64,000 nucleotides of DNA. It comes from Roseovarius pacificus (GTDB lineage Bacteria; Pseudomonadota; Alphaproteobacteria; Rhodobacterales; Rhodobacteraceae). The translations under genes were made by a program, and so were the position numbers. Below are positions 20,639 to 28,864 of this stretch, piece after piece; within the stretch, counting starts at the first letter, position 1, and each line of letters begins with the position of its first letter. Where the stretch lies: positions 210,288-274,287 of the forward strand of contig NZ_FRBR01000004.1 in the NCBI RefSeq assembly GCF_900142665.1, in the 5' to 3' direction. The notes below the pieces were generated by a model. That model searched no databases, was not told the origin of the DNA, and saw only the letters and a list, made by a program, of their open reading frames with translations.

Positions 20639-20698
20639 GGCACCGGCTCTTCCGTCCTGTTCGCGCGTTTCCTGGAAGACCGGTGCCGTTCTTTTTTT
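20639..20698 (+). terminator. Strong intrinsic terminator, second after ccoP
   Basis: GGCACCGG and TCTTCC on the left arm pair with GGAAGA and CCGGTGCC on the right, with one unpaired base, and the hairpin ends in GTTCTTTTTTT. It would stop readthrough from ccoP. The long 20-base loop leaves room for a processed small RNA, which is speculation. Confidence 0.75.
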
Positions 20699-20756
20699 CC
20701 GAAAATCGCACCCCATGTCAACGCTGTGCCGCAGTCCGCCCAGCGTCGTGCCGTGC

Positions 20757-20912
20757 TCAATCGCGCCGGCGGGCCACGGTATGGGCCTCGATCTCGGCGT
20801 TTCGGCGATTGTCGAATCGCTCGCTTTCAGCCCAGTGCGCCGGGGGCTCCCAGCGATCGCGATCATCTATGCGGGTGGCGGTCATGAAAGATTTTGCAAG
20901 GACACTCAGCAT
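20757..20912 (-). CDS. Small charged protein of 51 residues, unknown
   Basis: The ATG at 20912 follows GGAAAGGAAACGCC, a good ribosome site. The product starts MLSVLAKSFMTATRIDDRDR, continues with an Asp/Glu/Arg-rich WEPPAHWAESERF segment and ends ARRRD. Codon use is like that of neighbouring genes. No known domain is recognised. It diverges from the LysR gene and converges on the ccoP terminators. It was found by reading the otherwise empty 420-bp gap. Confidence 0.6.
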   Translation of the reverse strand: MLSVLAKSFMTATRIDDRDRWEPPAHWAESERFDNRRNAEIEAHTVARRRD

Positions 20913-21009
20913 GGCGTTTCCTTTCCAACTGCTGTTTCTGCCTTTAATATGCCCTTGCAGCCTCCGTCCTGCGACTCAGGAATAATTCAAACCTGTAAGG
21001 TGACCTAAC

Positions 21010-21900
21010 ATGATAAACTGGCTTTCCATGCCGCCGCTGACCGCCCTGCGGGCGTTTGCGGCCCTGGCCGACACCGGATCGACCAGCGCGGCGGGGGAGG
21101 CACTGAATGTCAGCCATGCTGCGATCAGCCAGCAGATCAAGGCGCTGGAGGCGCATATGGGGGTCTCGCTGGTGGACAGGTCGGGCCGCGAATTGTCGCT
21201 CACGCGCGAGGGGCGCGACCTGGCGGATGCCCTGCGGGCCGGGTTCGGCAGCATCGCCCGCACCATCGAGTCCCTCACCGGGGCCGATGCCGACCGCCCG
21301 CTGCAAATCACCACGACCCCCAGTTTCGCCGCGCATTGGCTGATGCCCCGCCTGTCGGACTTTCGACAGGCGCATCCCGACATCGACATCATGATCGACC
21401 CCACGCCGCAGGTCACCCGACTGGAACCCGGCGGCCTGGATATCGCGATCCGCTATGGAACCGGCCACTGGCCGGGGCTCGATGCGCACCTGCTGTTCCG
21501 CTCTCCCATCGTTGCCGTCGCCGCGCCAGATCTGGTCCGCGACAGGCAGGTCAGCGAACCGGCGGACCTGATCGGCCTGCCGTGGCTTCAGGAATACGGC
21601 ACCAACGAAGCCAGCGACTGGCTGCGCAAACGCGGCGTCTGCAAGGATCGCGAGGGCGGGTTGACGCAGGTGCCCGGAAACCTGTTGCTGGACGGGCTGC
21701 GCAACGGCTATGGGGTGGCTGTGACCGTTCATGACTGGGTGTGCCAGGATATCGCGGCAGGCCGCCTGCTGGAGCTTTTCCGCGACGAAGGCGAGGCAGG
21801 CTACTATATCGTGACCCGCCCCGGCCCCCTGCGGCCCAATGCGCGCGCCTTTGCCGCGTGGCTGCGGCGGCAGGCCGCGCTTGCAACCGGGATGAAATAG
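21010..21900 (+). CDS. LysR-family transcription regulator, GcvA-like
   Basis: 296 residues. The N-terminal winged helix-turn-helix is clear (SAAGEALNVSHAAISQQIKALE). The effector domain has the GcvA-type features PRLSDFRQAHPDIDI and LDIAIRYGTGHWPG. A more internal ATG at 21028 (MPPLTALRAF) is an equally common start in this subfamily. Targets are unknown; the divergent small gene is the nearest candidate, since ccoG has its own FNR box. Confidence 0.88.
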   Translation: MINWLSMPPLTALRAFAALADTGSTSAAGEALNVSHAAISQQIKALEAHMGVSLVDRSGRELSLTREGRDLADALRAGFGSIARTIESLTGADADRPLQITTTPSFAAHWLMPRLSDFRQAHPDIDIMIDPTPQVTRLEPGGLDIAIRYGTGHWPGLDAHLLFRSPIVAVAAPDLVRDRQVSEPADLIGLPWLQEYGTNEASDWLRKRGVCKDREGGLTQVPGNLLLDGLRNGYGVAVTVHDWVCQDIAAGRLLELFRDEGEAGYYIVTRPGPLRPNARAFAAWLRRQAALATGMK

Positions 21901-21920
21901 ATCACTTTGAGAATCAGAAT

Positions 21921-21934
21921 TTGATGCAGGTCAA
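21921..21934. promoter_or_regulatory. FNR box before ccoG
   Basis: TTGATGCAGGTCAA matches the FNR palindrome except for one base in the right half (GTCAA for ATCAA). It lies 66-79 bp upstream of the likely ccoG start. Confidence 0.75.
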
Positions 21935-21999
21935 GGCTGGACCGGCCGCCACCTGAAACAAGACACTGGTACTATAATGCGCATCCCGGAGTGATTCCG

Positions 22000-23433
22000 T
22001 TGTCCGACACCCAACCAGACGCCCCCAGCCTGTATGCCGCCAGGGAACCTGTCTTTCCCAAGAAGGTGTACGGCAGGTTCCGCAATCTGAAATGGCTGAT
22101 CATGATCTTCACCCTCGGCGTCTATTACCTGACGCCGTGGATTCGCTGGGACAGGGGGCCGAACCTGCCCGATCAGGCGGTTCTGGTCGATCTGGCGAAC
22201 CGCCGGTTCTTCTTCTTCTGGATCGAGATCTGGCCGCATGAATTCTACTTCATCGCCGGGTTGCTGGTCATGGCGGGGCTGGGGCTGTTCCTGTTCACCT
22301 CGGCGCTTGGCCGGGTGTGGTGCGGCTATGCCTGCCCGCAAACCGTCTGGACCGATCTGTTCATCCTCGTCGAACGCTGGGTCGAAGGCGACCGCAACGC
22401 GCGCCTGCGCCTGCATCGCCAGAAGAAGCTGGATTTCCGCAAGGTCCGCCTGCGCATGACAAAATGGATCGCCTGGCTGCTGATCGCGGTGGCCACCGGC
22501 GGGGCCTGGGTGTTCTACTTCACCGATGCGCCGACGCTCCTGATCGATCTCTTCACCCTCAATGCGCACCCGGTTGCCTATACCACCATCGCCGTTCTGA
22601 CCGGCACGACCTTCTTCTTCGGCGGGTTCGCCCGCGAACAGATTTGCATCTACGCCTGCCCGTGGCCCCGGATTCAGGCCGCCATGATGGACGAGGACAC
22701 GCTGGTCGTCGGCTATCGCGAATGGCGCGGAGAGCCGCGCAAGAATTCCGACGAGGTCAAGGCCGGGGAAACGCAGGGCGACTGCATCGACTGCATGGCC
22801 TGCGTCAATGTCTGCCCCGTGGGCATCGACATCCGCGACGGTCAGCAGCTTGAATGCATCACCTGCGCGCTGTGCATCGACGCCTGCGACGACATCATGG
22901 AAAAGATCGGCAAGCCGCGTGGCCTGATCGACTACATGGCGCTGACCGACGAACAGAACGAACGCGCCGGGAACGCGCCCAAGCCGATCATCAGGCACAT
23001 CCTGCGCCCGCGCACGATCCTTTATACCGCTTTGTGGTCGCTGGTGGGTTTCGGCCTGTTGTTCGCCCTGTTCATCCGGTCCGATATCGACATGACGGTC
23101 GCCCCGGTGCGCAACCCCACCTTCGTCACCCTGTCGGATGGCACCATCCGCAACGTGTATGAGGTGCGCCTGCGCAACAAACATGGCGAAGACCGCCCGT
23201 TCCGCATGACCGTCAGCGGCGATCCCGCGATCCGCATTCAGCTTGAGGGCACGCCTTACGGTGCCGTGACGGTGCCTGCGGACTCGACCATGCTGCAACG
23301 CGTCTACCTGATGGCGCCCCCCAGTTCCGAACCGGCCCATTCCGAACGCACCGAGGTGCGCCTGTGGGTCGAGGATACATCGAACGGCGAACGCGCCTAT
23401 CAGGACACGATCTTTAACGGCAGGGACAACTGA
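22000..23433 (+). CDS. ccoG: cbb3 oxidase assembly ferredoxin-like protein
   Basis: 477 residues from the TTG at 22000, chosen because GGAG lies eight bases before it and because it gives the MSDTQPD start common in this group; a GTG at 21991 is the alternative. Several membrane helices surround two 4Fe-4S ferredoxin motifs (CIDCMACVNVCP and CITCALCIDAC) and a periplasmic C-terminal domain. CcoG is a copper-reducing assembly factor for cbb3 oxidase. It starts ccoGHIS. Confidence 0.93.
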   Translation: MSDTQPDAPSLYAAREPVFPKKVYGRFRNLKWLIMIFTLGVYYLTPWIRWDRGPNLPDQAVLVDLANRRFFFFWIEIWPHEFYFIAGLLVMAGLGLFLFTSALGRVWCGYACPQTVWTDLFILVERWVEGDRNARLRLHRQKKLDFRKVRLRMTKWIAWLLIAVATGGAWVFYFTDAPTLLIDLFTLNAHPVAYTTIAVLTGTTFFFGGFAREQICIYACPWPRIQAAMMDEDTLVVGYREWRGEPRKNSDEVKAGETQGDCIDCMACVNVCPVGIDIRDGQQLECITCALCIDACDDIMEKIGKPRGLIDYMALTDEQNERAGNAPKPIIRHILRPRTILYTALWSLVGFGLLFALFIRSDIDMTVAPVRNPTFVTLSDGTIRNVYEVRLRNKHGEDRPFRMTVSGDPAIRIQLEGTPYGAVTVPADSTMLQRVYLMAPPSSEPAHSERTEVRLWVEDTSNGERAYQDTIFNGRDN

Positions 23434-23888
23434 TGACGGAACGCAAAATCACCGGCAAGCATGTGCTGTTCGGCTTTACCGCGGCCTTCGGGATCATCAT
23501 CGCGGTGAACCTCCTGCTGGCCTATTCGGCGGTCAAGACCTTTCCGGGGCTTGAGGTGGCCAATTCCTACGTGGCCAGCCAGACCTTCAACGAGCGCAAG
23601 GCCGCGCAGGAATCGCTGGGCTGGACGGTCGAGGCACATCACCACGATGGCCGCCTGACCCTGTCGATCACCGACGACACCGGACAGCCGGTCTCGGTCA
23701 GGATGCTGGATGCCACCGTCGGGCGCGCCACCCATGTGGCCGATGACGTGGCCCCCGATTTCCAGTTCGACGGATCGGCCTATGTGGCCGATGTGCCGCT
23801 TGGCGACGGCAACTGGAACATCCGCATGACCGCCATCGCCTTTGACGGCACCGAGTTCCAGCAGCGGGTCGTACTGATCAAGGATTAA
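23433..23888 (+). CDS. ccoH: cbb3 oxidase assembly protein FixH/CcoH
   Basis: 151 residues. An N-terminal membrane helix (LFGFTAAFGIIIAVNLLLAY) is followed by a periplasmic FixH domain. Stop of ccoG and start of ccoH overlap (TGATG), so translation is coupled. The protein is needed for maturation of the oxidase complex. Confidence 0.92.
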   Translation: MTERKITGKHVLFGFTAAFGIIIAVNLLLAYSAVKTFPGLEVANSYVASQTFNERKAAQESLGWTVEAHHHDGRLTLSITDDTGQPVSVRMLDATVGRATHVADDVAPDFQFDGSAYVADVPLGDGNWNIRMTAIAFDGTEFQQRVVLIKD

Positions 23889-23893
23889 GGCCG

Positions 23894-26083
23894 ATGACAG
23901 CCTCCATGCGCCCACCCCCTTCGGCCTGCCCGGCCTGCGCCGCCGCCCCCGCGGCGGAGCAACTGGCCGACATGCAGCCCCACGACCCGGCCCAGATCGC
24001 CTTGTCGCTGCCGACGATTCACTGCTCGGCCTGCATCACCAGGATCGAAAAGGCGCTGGAGGCCCATCCGCAGGTCAAATCCGCCCGCGTGAACCTGACC
24101 CTGAAACGCGCCAGCATCGAGGCCGGGCCGGAGGTTACCGCGACCGAGATGAAAGAACTGGTCGAAGGTCTGGGATACGAGGCGCACGAGCTTGATCCCG
24201 GCACCCTGAGCGCCACCGCCACCGATCGCGCCGGGCGCGACCTGCTGATGCGTCTGGCAGTCGCCGGATTCGCCAGCATGAACGTGATGCTGCTGTCCGT
24301 GTCGGTCTGGTCCGGCGCGGCGGACGCCACGCGCGATCTGTTCCACTGGATTTCGGCGGCCATCGCCCTGCCGACCATCGCCTTTTCCGGTCAGCCGTTT
24401 TTCCGCAATGCCTGGGCGGCGCTGTCGAACAGGCAACTCAACATGGACGTGCCGATCACGCTGGCCATCCTTCTGGCCGTGGTCACCTCGCTCTGGGAAA
24501 CCTCGCTTTCGGGCGAACACGCCTATTTCGACGCCGCACTTGCGCTCACCTTCTTCCTGCTGGCGGGCCGTTACCTCGATCACCGCACGCGCGCCATCGC
24601 CCGCTCCGCCGCCGAGGAACTGACCGCGCTCGAAGTGCCCCGCGCCACCCGCCTGACCGATACGGGCGAGGAGGAAACCGTCAACGTGGCGCAACTCTCC
24701 GTGGGCGATCTGATCCTCGTGCGCCCCGGCGGGCGCATGCCGGTGGACGGGGAAATCACGCAGGGCACCTCGGAAATCGACCGCTCGCTGCTGACGGGCG
24801 AAACCCTGCCGGTTTTCGCCAGCGAAGGGCAGGGCGTCTCGGCGGGCGAGGTCAACCTGACCGGCCCGCTCACCATCCGCGCCACCGCCGTCGGGGCCGA
24901 TACCTCGCTGCACCGGATGGCCGATCTGGTGGCCATCGCCGAATCCGGGCGCTCGCGCTACACCTCGCTGGCGGACAAGGCCGCGAAGCTCTATGCGCCC
25001 GGCGTGCATATCCTCTCGGCGCTCGCCTTCGTCGGCTGGTATCTCTACACGTTCGACATGCGCACCGCGCTCAATATCGCCGCCGCCGTCCTGATCATCA
25101 CCTGCCCCTGTGCGCTCGGCCTCGCCGTGCCCGCCGTGACCACGGCCGCCAGCGGGCGGCTGTTCCGCAAGGGCATGCTGATCAAGCACGAAACCGCGCT
25201 CGAACGTCTGGCGCAGATCGATACCGTGGTGTTCGACAAGACCGGCACGCTCACCGCAGGCACGCCCGAACTGACCAACCTTGCCGATCTTCCGCGCCGC
25301 GACGTGGAACTGGCGCTGGCGCTGGCGCAGGGCTCGTCGCACCCGCTGGCGCAGGCCATCACCCGCGCCGCCCGCGAGGCCGGGTTTGCCCCCGCCCATG
25401 TCACCGACGTGACCGAGGTGCCGGGATACGGCACCAGGGCTTTGCTCAACGGGCAGGAGGTGCGCCTTGGCCGCGCAAGCTGGACCGGCGCGGAGGGCCG
25501 GACCGAGACCGCCACCTTCCTCAGCCGGGGCAATGGCGTGCCCGTGCCCTTCACCTTTGCCGACCGCCTGCGCGACGGCGCGGCCGAGGCCGTTCAGGCG
25601 CTCAGGGACGCGGGCAAAACCGTCTACCTCATGTCCGGCGACACGACGCAGGCGGTCGAGGCGCTGGCCGACCGGCTCGGAATCGAGCGCTGGCTGGCCG
25701 AGGCCCTGCCGGCGGACAAATCCAGCCGCATTCAGGCCCTTGCCGAACATGGCGCAAAGGTGCTGATGGTGGGCGACGGGCTCAACGACACCGCCGCGCT
25801 GGCGGCGGCGCATGTCTCGATTTCGCCCGCGTCGGCGCTCGATGCGGCGCGGGTGGCCTCGGATATCGTTCTTCTGGGCGGCGATCTGACGCCCATCGCC
25901 TCTGCCTGCACCACGGCGCGCGCCGCCACCCGCCGCATCCGCGAAAACTTCCGCATCGCCACGATCTACAACGTGATCGCCGTGCCGCTGGCGGTGGCGG
26001 GGCTGGCCACGCCGCTGATCGCGGCCTTGGCCATGTCGGCCAGTTCGATTACGGTGTCGCTCAACGCCCTGCGCCTGAGGTGA
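23894..26083 (+). CDS. ccoI: Copper-exporting P-type ATPase for cbb3 assembly
   Basis: 729 residues. An N-terminal CPAC pair and a heavy-metal domain with CSACI precede the P-type ATPase core. The metal channel motif is ITCPCALGLAVPA, the phosphorylation motif DKTGTLTAG, and the hinge VGDGLNDTAAL. The protein moves copper toward the periplasm for the CcoN active site. It lies 5 bp after ccoH and 4 bp before ccoS. Confidence 0.95.
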   Translation: MTASMRPPPSACPACAAAPAAEQLADMQPHDPAQIALSLPTIHCSACITRIEKALEAHPQVKSARVNLTLKRASIEAGPEVTATEMKELVEGLGYEAHELDPGTLSATATDRAGRDLLMRLAVAGFASMNVMLLSVSVWSGAADATRDLFHWISAAIALPTIAFSGQPFFRNAWAALSNRQLNMDVPITLAILLAVVTSLWETSLSGEHAYFDAALALTFFLLAGRYLDHRTRAIARSAAEELTALEVPRATRLTDTGEEETVNVAQLSVGDLILVRPGGRMPVDGEITQGTSEIDRSLLTGETLPVFASEGQGVSAGEVNLTGPLTIRATAVGADTSLHRMADLVAIAESGRSRYTSLADKAAKLYAPGVHILSALAFVGWYLYTFDMRTALNIAAAVLIITCPCALGLAVPAVTTAASGRLFRKGMLIKHETALERLAQIDTVVFDKTGTLTAGTPELTNLADLPRRDVELALALAQGSSHPLAQAITRAAREAGFAPAHVTDVTEVPGYGTRALLNGQEVRLGRASWTGAEGRTETATFLSRGNGVPVPFTFADRLRDGAAEAVQALRDAGKTVYLMSGDTTQAVEALADRLGIERWLAEALPADKSSRIQALAEHGAKVLMVGDGLNDTAALAAAHVSISPASALDAARVASDIVLLGGDLTPIASACTTARAATRRIRENFRIATIYNVIAVPLAVAGLATPLIAALAMSASSITVSLNALRLR

Positions 26084-26087
26084 CCCC

Positions 26088-26246
26088 ATGACCATCCTTG
26101 CCTACCTGATCCCGATTTCCCTGTTTCTGGGGGGGATCGGGCTGGTGTTTTTCGTCTATACGGTCAAATCCAACCAGTATGACGACCCCGAGGGTGACGC
26201 CCGCCGCATCCTCAGCGACGAATACGACGACCACCCCAAGCCGTAA
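26088..26246 (+). CDS. ccoS: cbb3 oxidase maturation protein CcoS
   Basis: 52 residues beginning MTILAYLIPISLFLGGIGLV, with a single helix followed by FFVYTVKSNQYDDPEGDARR. The SxQYDDP motif is diagnostic of CcoS. It starts 4 bp after ccoI. Known CcoS proteins are needed for haem and copper insertion into CcoN. Confidence 0.94.
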   Translation: MTILAYLIPISLFLGGIGLVFFVYTVKSNQYDDPEGDARRILSDEYDDHPKP

Positions 26247-26285
26247 CCGCCCGCACCTGCAATAAGCCACATTGGCTCCATTTCC

Positions 26286-26344
26286 CCCGGATCGCCTGCG
26301 ATCCGGGTCGCGCCCGACCCCGCCCCCCAGGGCGGGCGCGACCC
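26286..26344. terminator. Two overlapping hairpins between convergent genes
   Basis: A 10-bp inverted repeat (CCCGGATCGC / GCGATCCGGG, two-base loop) shares three bases with a 12-bp inverted repeat (GGGTCGCGCCCG / CGGGCGCGACCC). The second also contains a nested GCCC/GGGC stem. No T-run follows on either strand. Position between ccoS and the convergent hydrolase gene suggests two-way termination. Confidence 0.55.
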
Positions 26345-26360
26345 TGCCATTCCCTTCACG

Positions 26361-27572
26361 TCACTCCAGCTCTGTCTCCACCTCGGCACTGCGCTCCAGC
26401 GTGCGATGCACCGGGCATTTGTCGGCGATCTCCAGCAGCTTCGCGCGCTGATCGTCATCCAGATCGCCCTCCAGCCGGATCACCCGTTTGAAGCGGTCGG
26501 CCTTGGCATTGCCCTGCGCGGCGGCGTCCTGCGCATGCACCTTGTCATGGCTCACATCCACGCTGACATGATCCAGCGACCAGCCCTTGCGCCGGGCATA
26601 CATGCGGATCGTCATCGAGGTACAGGCCCCCAGCCCCGCCGACAGGAACCCGTAGGGCGACATGCCCCTGTCGGTGCCGCCATAGGCCTGCGGCTCATCG
26701 GCCAGCATGTGATGTTTCGGCCCCGCGTTGATATCCTGCAAGAACCCCTCGGTATCGGCCTCGCTGACGCGCACGATACCCTCGGGCGCGCCCGGCGGCG
26801 GGGCAGGGGGGCGCAGTTCCAGATACCGCGTGGCCCATGCGGCGATGACCTCGGCGGCATATTCCGCATCGCCGGGATGGCTGATCAGGTGGTCGGCATC
26901 GTCCAGCGTGACAAAGCTCTTGGGATGTTTCGCCGCGCGAAAGATTTGGGCGGCGTTGTCGATCCCTACGATGGAATCGCGCGGCGCATGCAGGATCAGC
27001 AGCGCCCGGTGCAGGGATTTGATCTCGTCCGTCAGGTTTTCGGCGGCCACGCTTTCGACGAAACGCCGCCCGATGGTCACGGTATGCCCGCCCAGAGTGA
27101 CCTCGGCGCGCCCCTCGTCCCTGATCCGGCTCAGCGCGTCGTCGAAATTATGCGTCACATGCCCGGGGTCGTAGGGGGCGCCGATGGTCACCACCGCACG
27201 CGAGCTTTCGATCCTGCGCGCCGCCGCCAGCATCGCCGCCCCGCCCAGGGAATGCCCGATCAGCAGCTTCGGCGCCATGTCCCGCGCCTCCAGCGCCTGC
27301 GCGGCCAGCACAAGATCGTCCACATTGGACACGAAGGTGGTATTGGCGAACTCGCCTTCCGAATGGCCCAGCCCGGTAAAATCGAACCGCAGCACCGCAA
27401 TGCCCGCTCCCGCCAGCCGCGCCGCGATGCGCCGCGCGGCGAGGATGTCCTTGGAGCAGGTGAAACAATGCGCAAACAGCGCCGTGGCCAGATGCGGCCC
27501 CTCGGGCAAATCCAGCCGCGCCGACAGGGTGTCGCCATCATGGCCGGTAAAGGTAAAGCGTTCGGTGGGCAT
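26361..27572 (-). CDS. Alpha/beta hydrolase fused to an OsmC peroxidase-like domain
   Basis: 403 residues from the ATG at 27572 (AAAGGATG upstream). Residues 1 to about 255 form an alpha/beta hydrolase with nucleophile motif GHSLGG and a late HLISHP histidine. Residues from about 265 form an OsmC domain with the two redox cysteines in GLGACTSMT and DKCPVHR. The fusion is known in proteobacteria and is usually annotated as bifunctional. OsmC proteins reduce organic peroxides; the hydrolase substrate is unknown. Confidence 0.9.
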   Translation of the reverse strand: MPTERFTFTGHDGDTLSARLDLPEGPHLATALFAHCFTCSKDILAARRIAARLAGAGIAVLRFDFTGLGHSEGEFANTTFVSNVDDLVLAAQALEARDMAPKLLIGHSLGGAAMLAAARRIESSRAVVTIGAPYDPGHVTHNFDDALSRIRDEGRAEVTLGGHTVTIGRRFVESVAAENLTDEIKSLHRALLILHAPRDSIVGIDNAAQIFRAAKHPKSFVTLDDADHLISHPGDAEYAAEVIAAWATRYLELRPPAPPPGAPEGIVRVSEADTEGFLQDINAGPKHHMLADEPQAYGGTDRGMSPYGFLSAGLGACTSMTIRMYARRKGWSLDHVSVDVSHDKVHAQDAAAQGNAKADRFKRVIRLEGDLDDDQRAKLLEIADKCPVHRTLERSAEVETELE

Positions 27573-27766
27573 GGGACATCCTTTCACAGCCGGGTCACCC
27601 TCAAAGGGTAGGCAGGTGCGCCCGCGCTTTCCAGAGAGGACAGGGCGCCGTAACGCCATGGTGATCGTCTTGAAACGCGCGAATTTGCGGTGAATTGCAC
27701 GGAAACAGCCGGGCCAGGCCAGAGGCTTTGTTAACGAAGGGCTGCAATCCTTTCTCGAGAGGAGTG

Positions 27767-28525
27767 ATGGGACCCGGTATGCAACTGCGCCTTGCAACCC
27801 GCAACGATGTCAGGCTGTTCACTGCGGCGGTGGTCGTGGCGATGGTGTGCGGCTCGGTGCTGTTGAACTACATGGTGACGCCAACGCGCATACTGCGCGA
27901 AACCCTGATTTCCAGCGCGCTCATCGCGGGGATGCTGTCGGCGCCGGTGGCCTATTTCATCGGCTCACGCATGCGCGACGCGCACGATCTCAATCGCCGC
28001 CTGCGTCACGCGCTCAGCTTCGATCCCCTCACCGGCGCCCATACCCGCAGCAATTTCCATTCCCGCGTCGCACGGCTGCCGCGCGGGCCGATGGCGCTGA
28101 TCGTCGTCGATATCGACCATTTCAAGGCGATCAATGACCGGTTCGGCCATCAGGCGGGCGATACGGCCCTGCAACAATTCGTGGCGGCCCTGATGGACAA
28201 TTGCCGCACCGGCGATATCGTCGCCCGATTCGGCGGCGAGGAATTCGTGATCCTGCTGCCGGGCACGAAAGCCGCCGATGGCTGTATCGCGGCCAACCGC
28301 CTGTGCAACCGGGTGCGCGAACGCCCCGTCGTGGTCGAAGGGACGCCATTGCAACTCACCGCCAGTTTCGGGGTGGCCGGGCTCGGCGATCCGGCGGGAA
28401 TCGAACGCGCCATCCACGCCGCCGACCGCGCGCTCTACCGCGCCAAGGCCGAGGGGCGCAATCGTGTCTGCCTCTTCGATGCGGACAAGGATATGGGGGC
28501 TGACCCGCCCAAGGCCCGGTCATGA
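27767..28525 (+). CDS. Membrane-linked diguanylate cyclase
   Basis: About 252 residues. Two N-terminal hydrophobic segments (LFTAAVVVAMVCGSVLLNYM and ISSALIAGMLSAPVAYFIG) lead to a complete GGDEF domain. The active site reads RFGGEEF and an inhibitory-site RTGD lies five residues before it, so product feedback is likely. The enzyme makes cyclic di-GMP. Start is uncertain: ATG at 27767 is very close to AGGAG and ATG at 27779 is rather far. Confidence 0.85.
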   Translation: MGPGMQLRLATRNDVRLFTAAVVVAMVCGSVLLNYMVTPTRILRETLISSALIAGMLSAPVAYFIGSRMRDAHDLNRRLRHALSFDPLTGAHTRSNFHSRVARLPRGPMALIVVDIDHFKAINDRFGHQAGDTALQQFVAALMDNCRTGDIVARFGGEEFVILLPGTKAADGCIAANRLCNRVRERPVVVEGTPLQLTASFGVAGLGDPAGIERAIHAADRALYRAKAEGRNRVCLFDADKDMGADPPKARS

Positions 28526-28636
28526 GGGCGCTTTCAGGATTGATATAAATCTGTGATGTATTGCATGTTAATAATTCGTTTTCATTATTCACTAGTCACG
28601 CCTAGCTTCCCCCTATCGCAAGAGATGGAGAGCGAC

Positions 28637-28843
28637 ATGGCACATGAAACCTTTTCCCGACGCAGCGATCTGCACCGGATTCCGGCTGGCCTGTGGTGGA
28701 TGCTGACCGCCGCTGCTCTGGTGATCGTCGCGCTTGTCAGCCTCGCAGAGGGGCCGGCGCAGACCGGGGCGAACCCGTCCGCCACCCCGCCCCCGTTCGA
28801 AGACTGGCACGGCAACGTGCGCCGCTCGGGCGGCGGACAATGA
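28637..28843 (+). CDS. Small single-pass membrane protein, unknown
   Basis: 68 residues from the ATG at 28637, with GGAGAG upstream. The N-terminus is polar, one helix follows (LWWMLTAAALVIVALVSLAE), and the tail is Pro/Gly-rich (ATPPPFEDWHGNVRRSGGG). No family is recognised. It is convergent with dddP, 21 bp away. Confidence 0.55.
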   Translation: MAHETFSRRSDLHRIPAGLWWMLTAAALVIVALVSLAEGPAQTGANPSATPPPFEDWHGNVRRSGGGQ

Positions 28844-28864
28844 CGCATCGCAACGGGCGGGGGC

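Noticed and set aside
28540..28553. TTGATATAAATCTG as a fifth FNR box
   Set aside because: The right half site matches ATCAA at only three of five positions; too weak beside the perfect sites.
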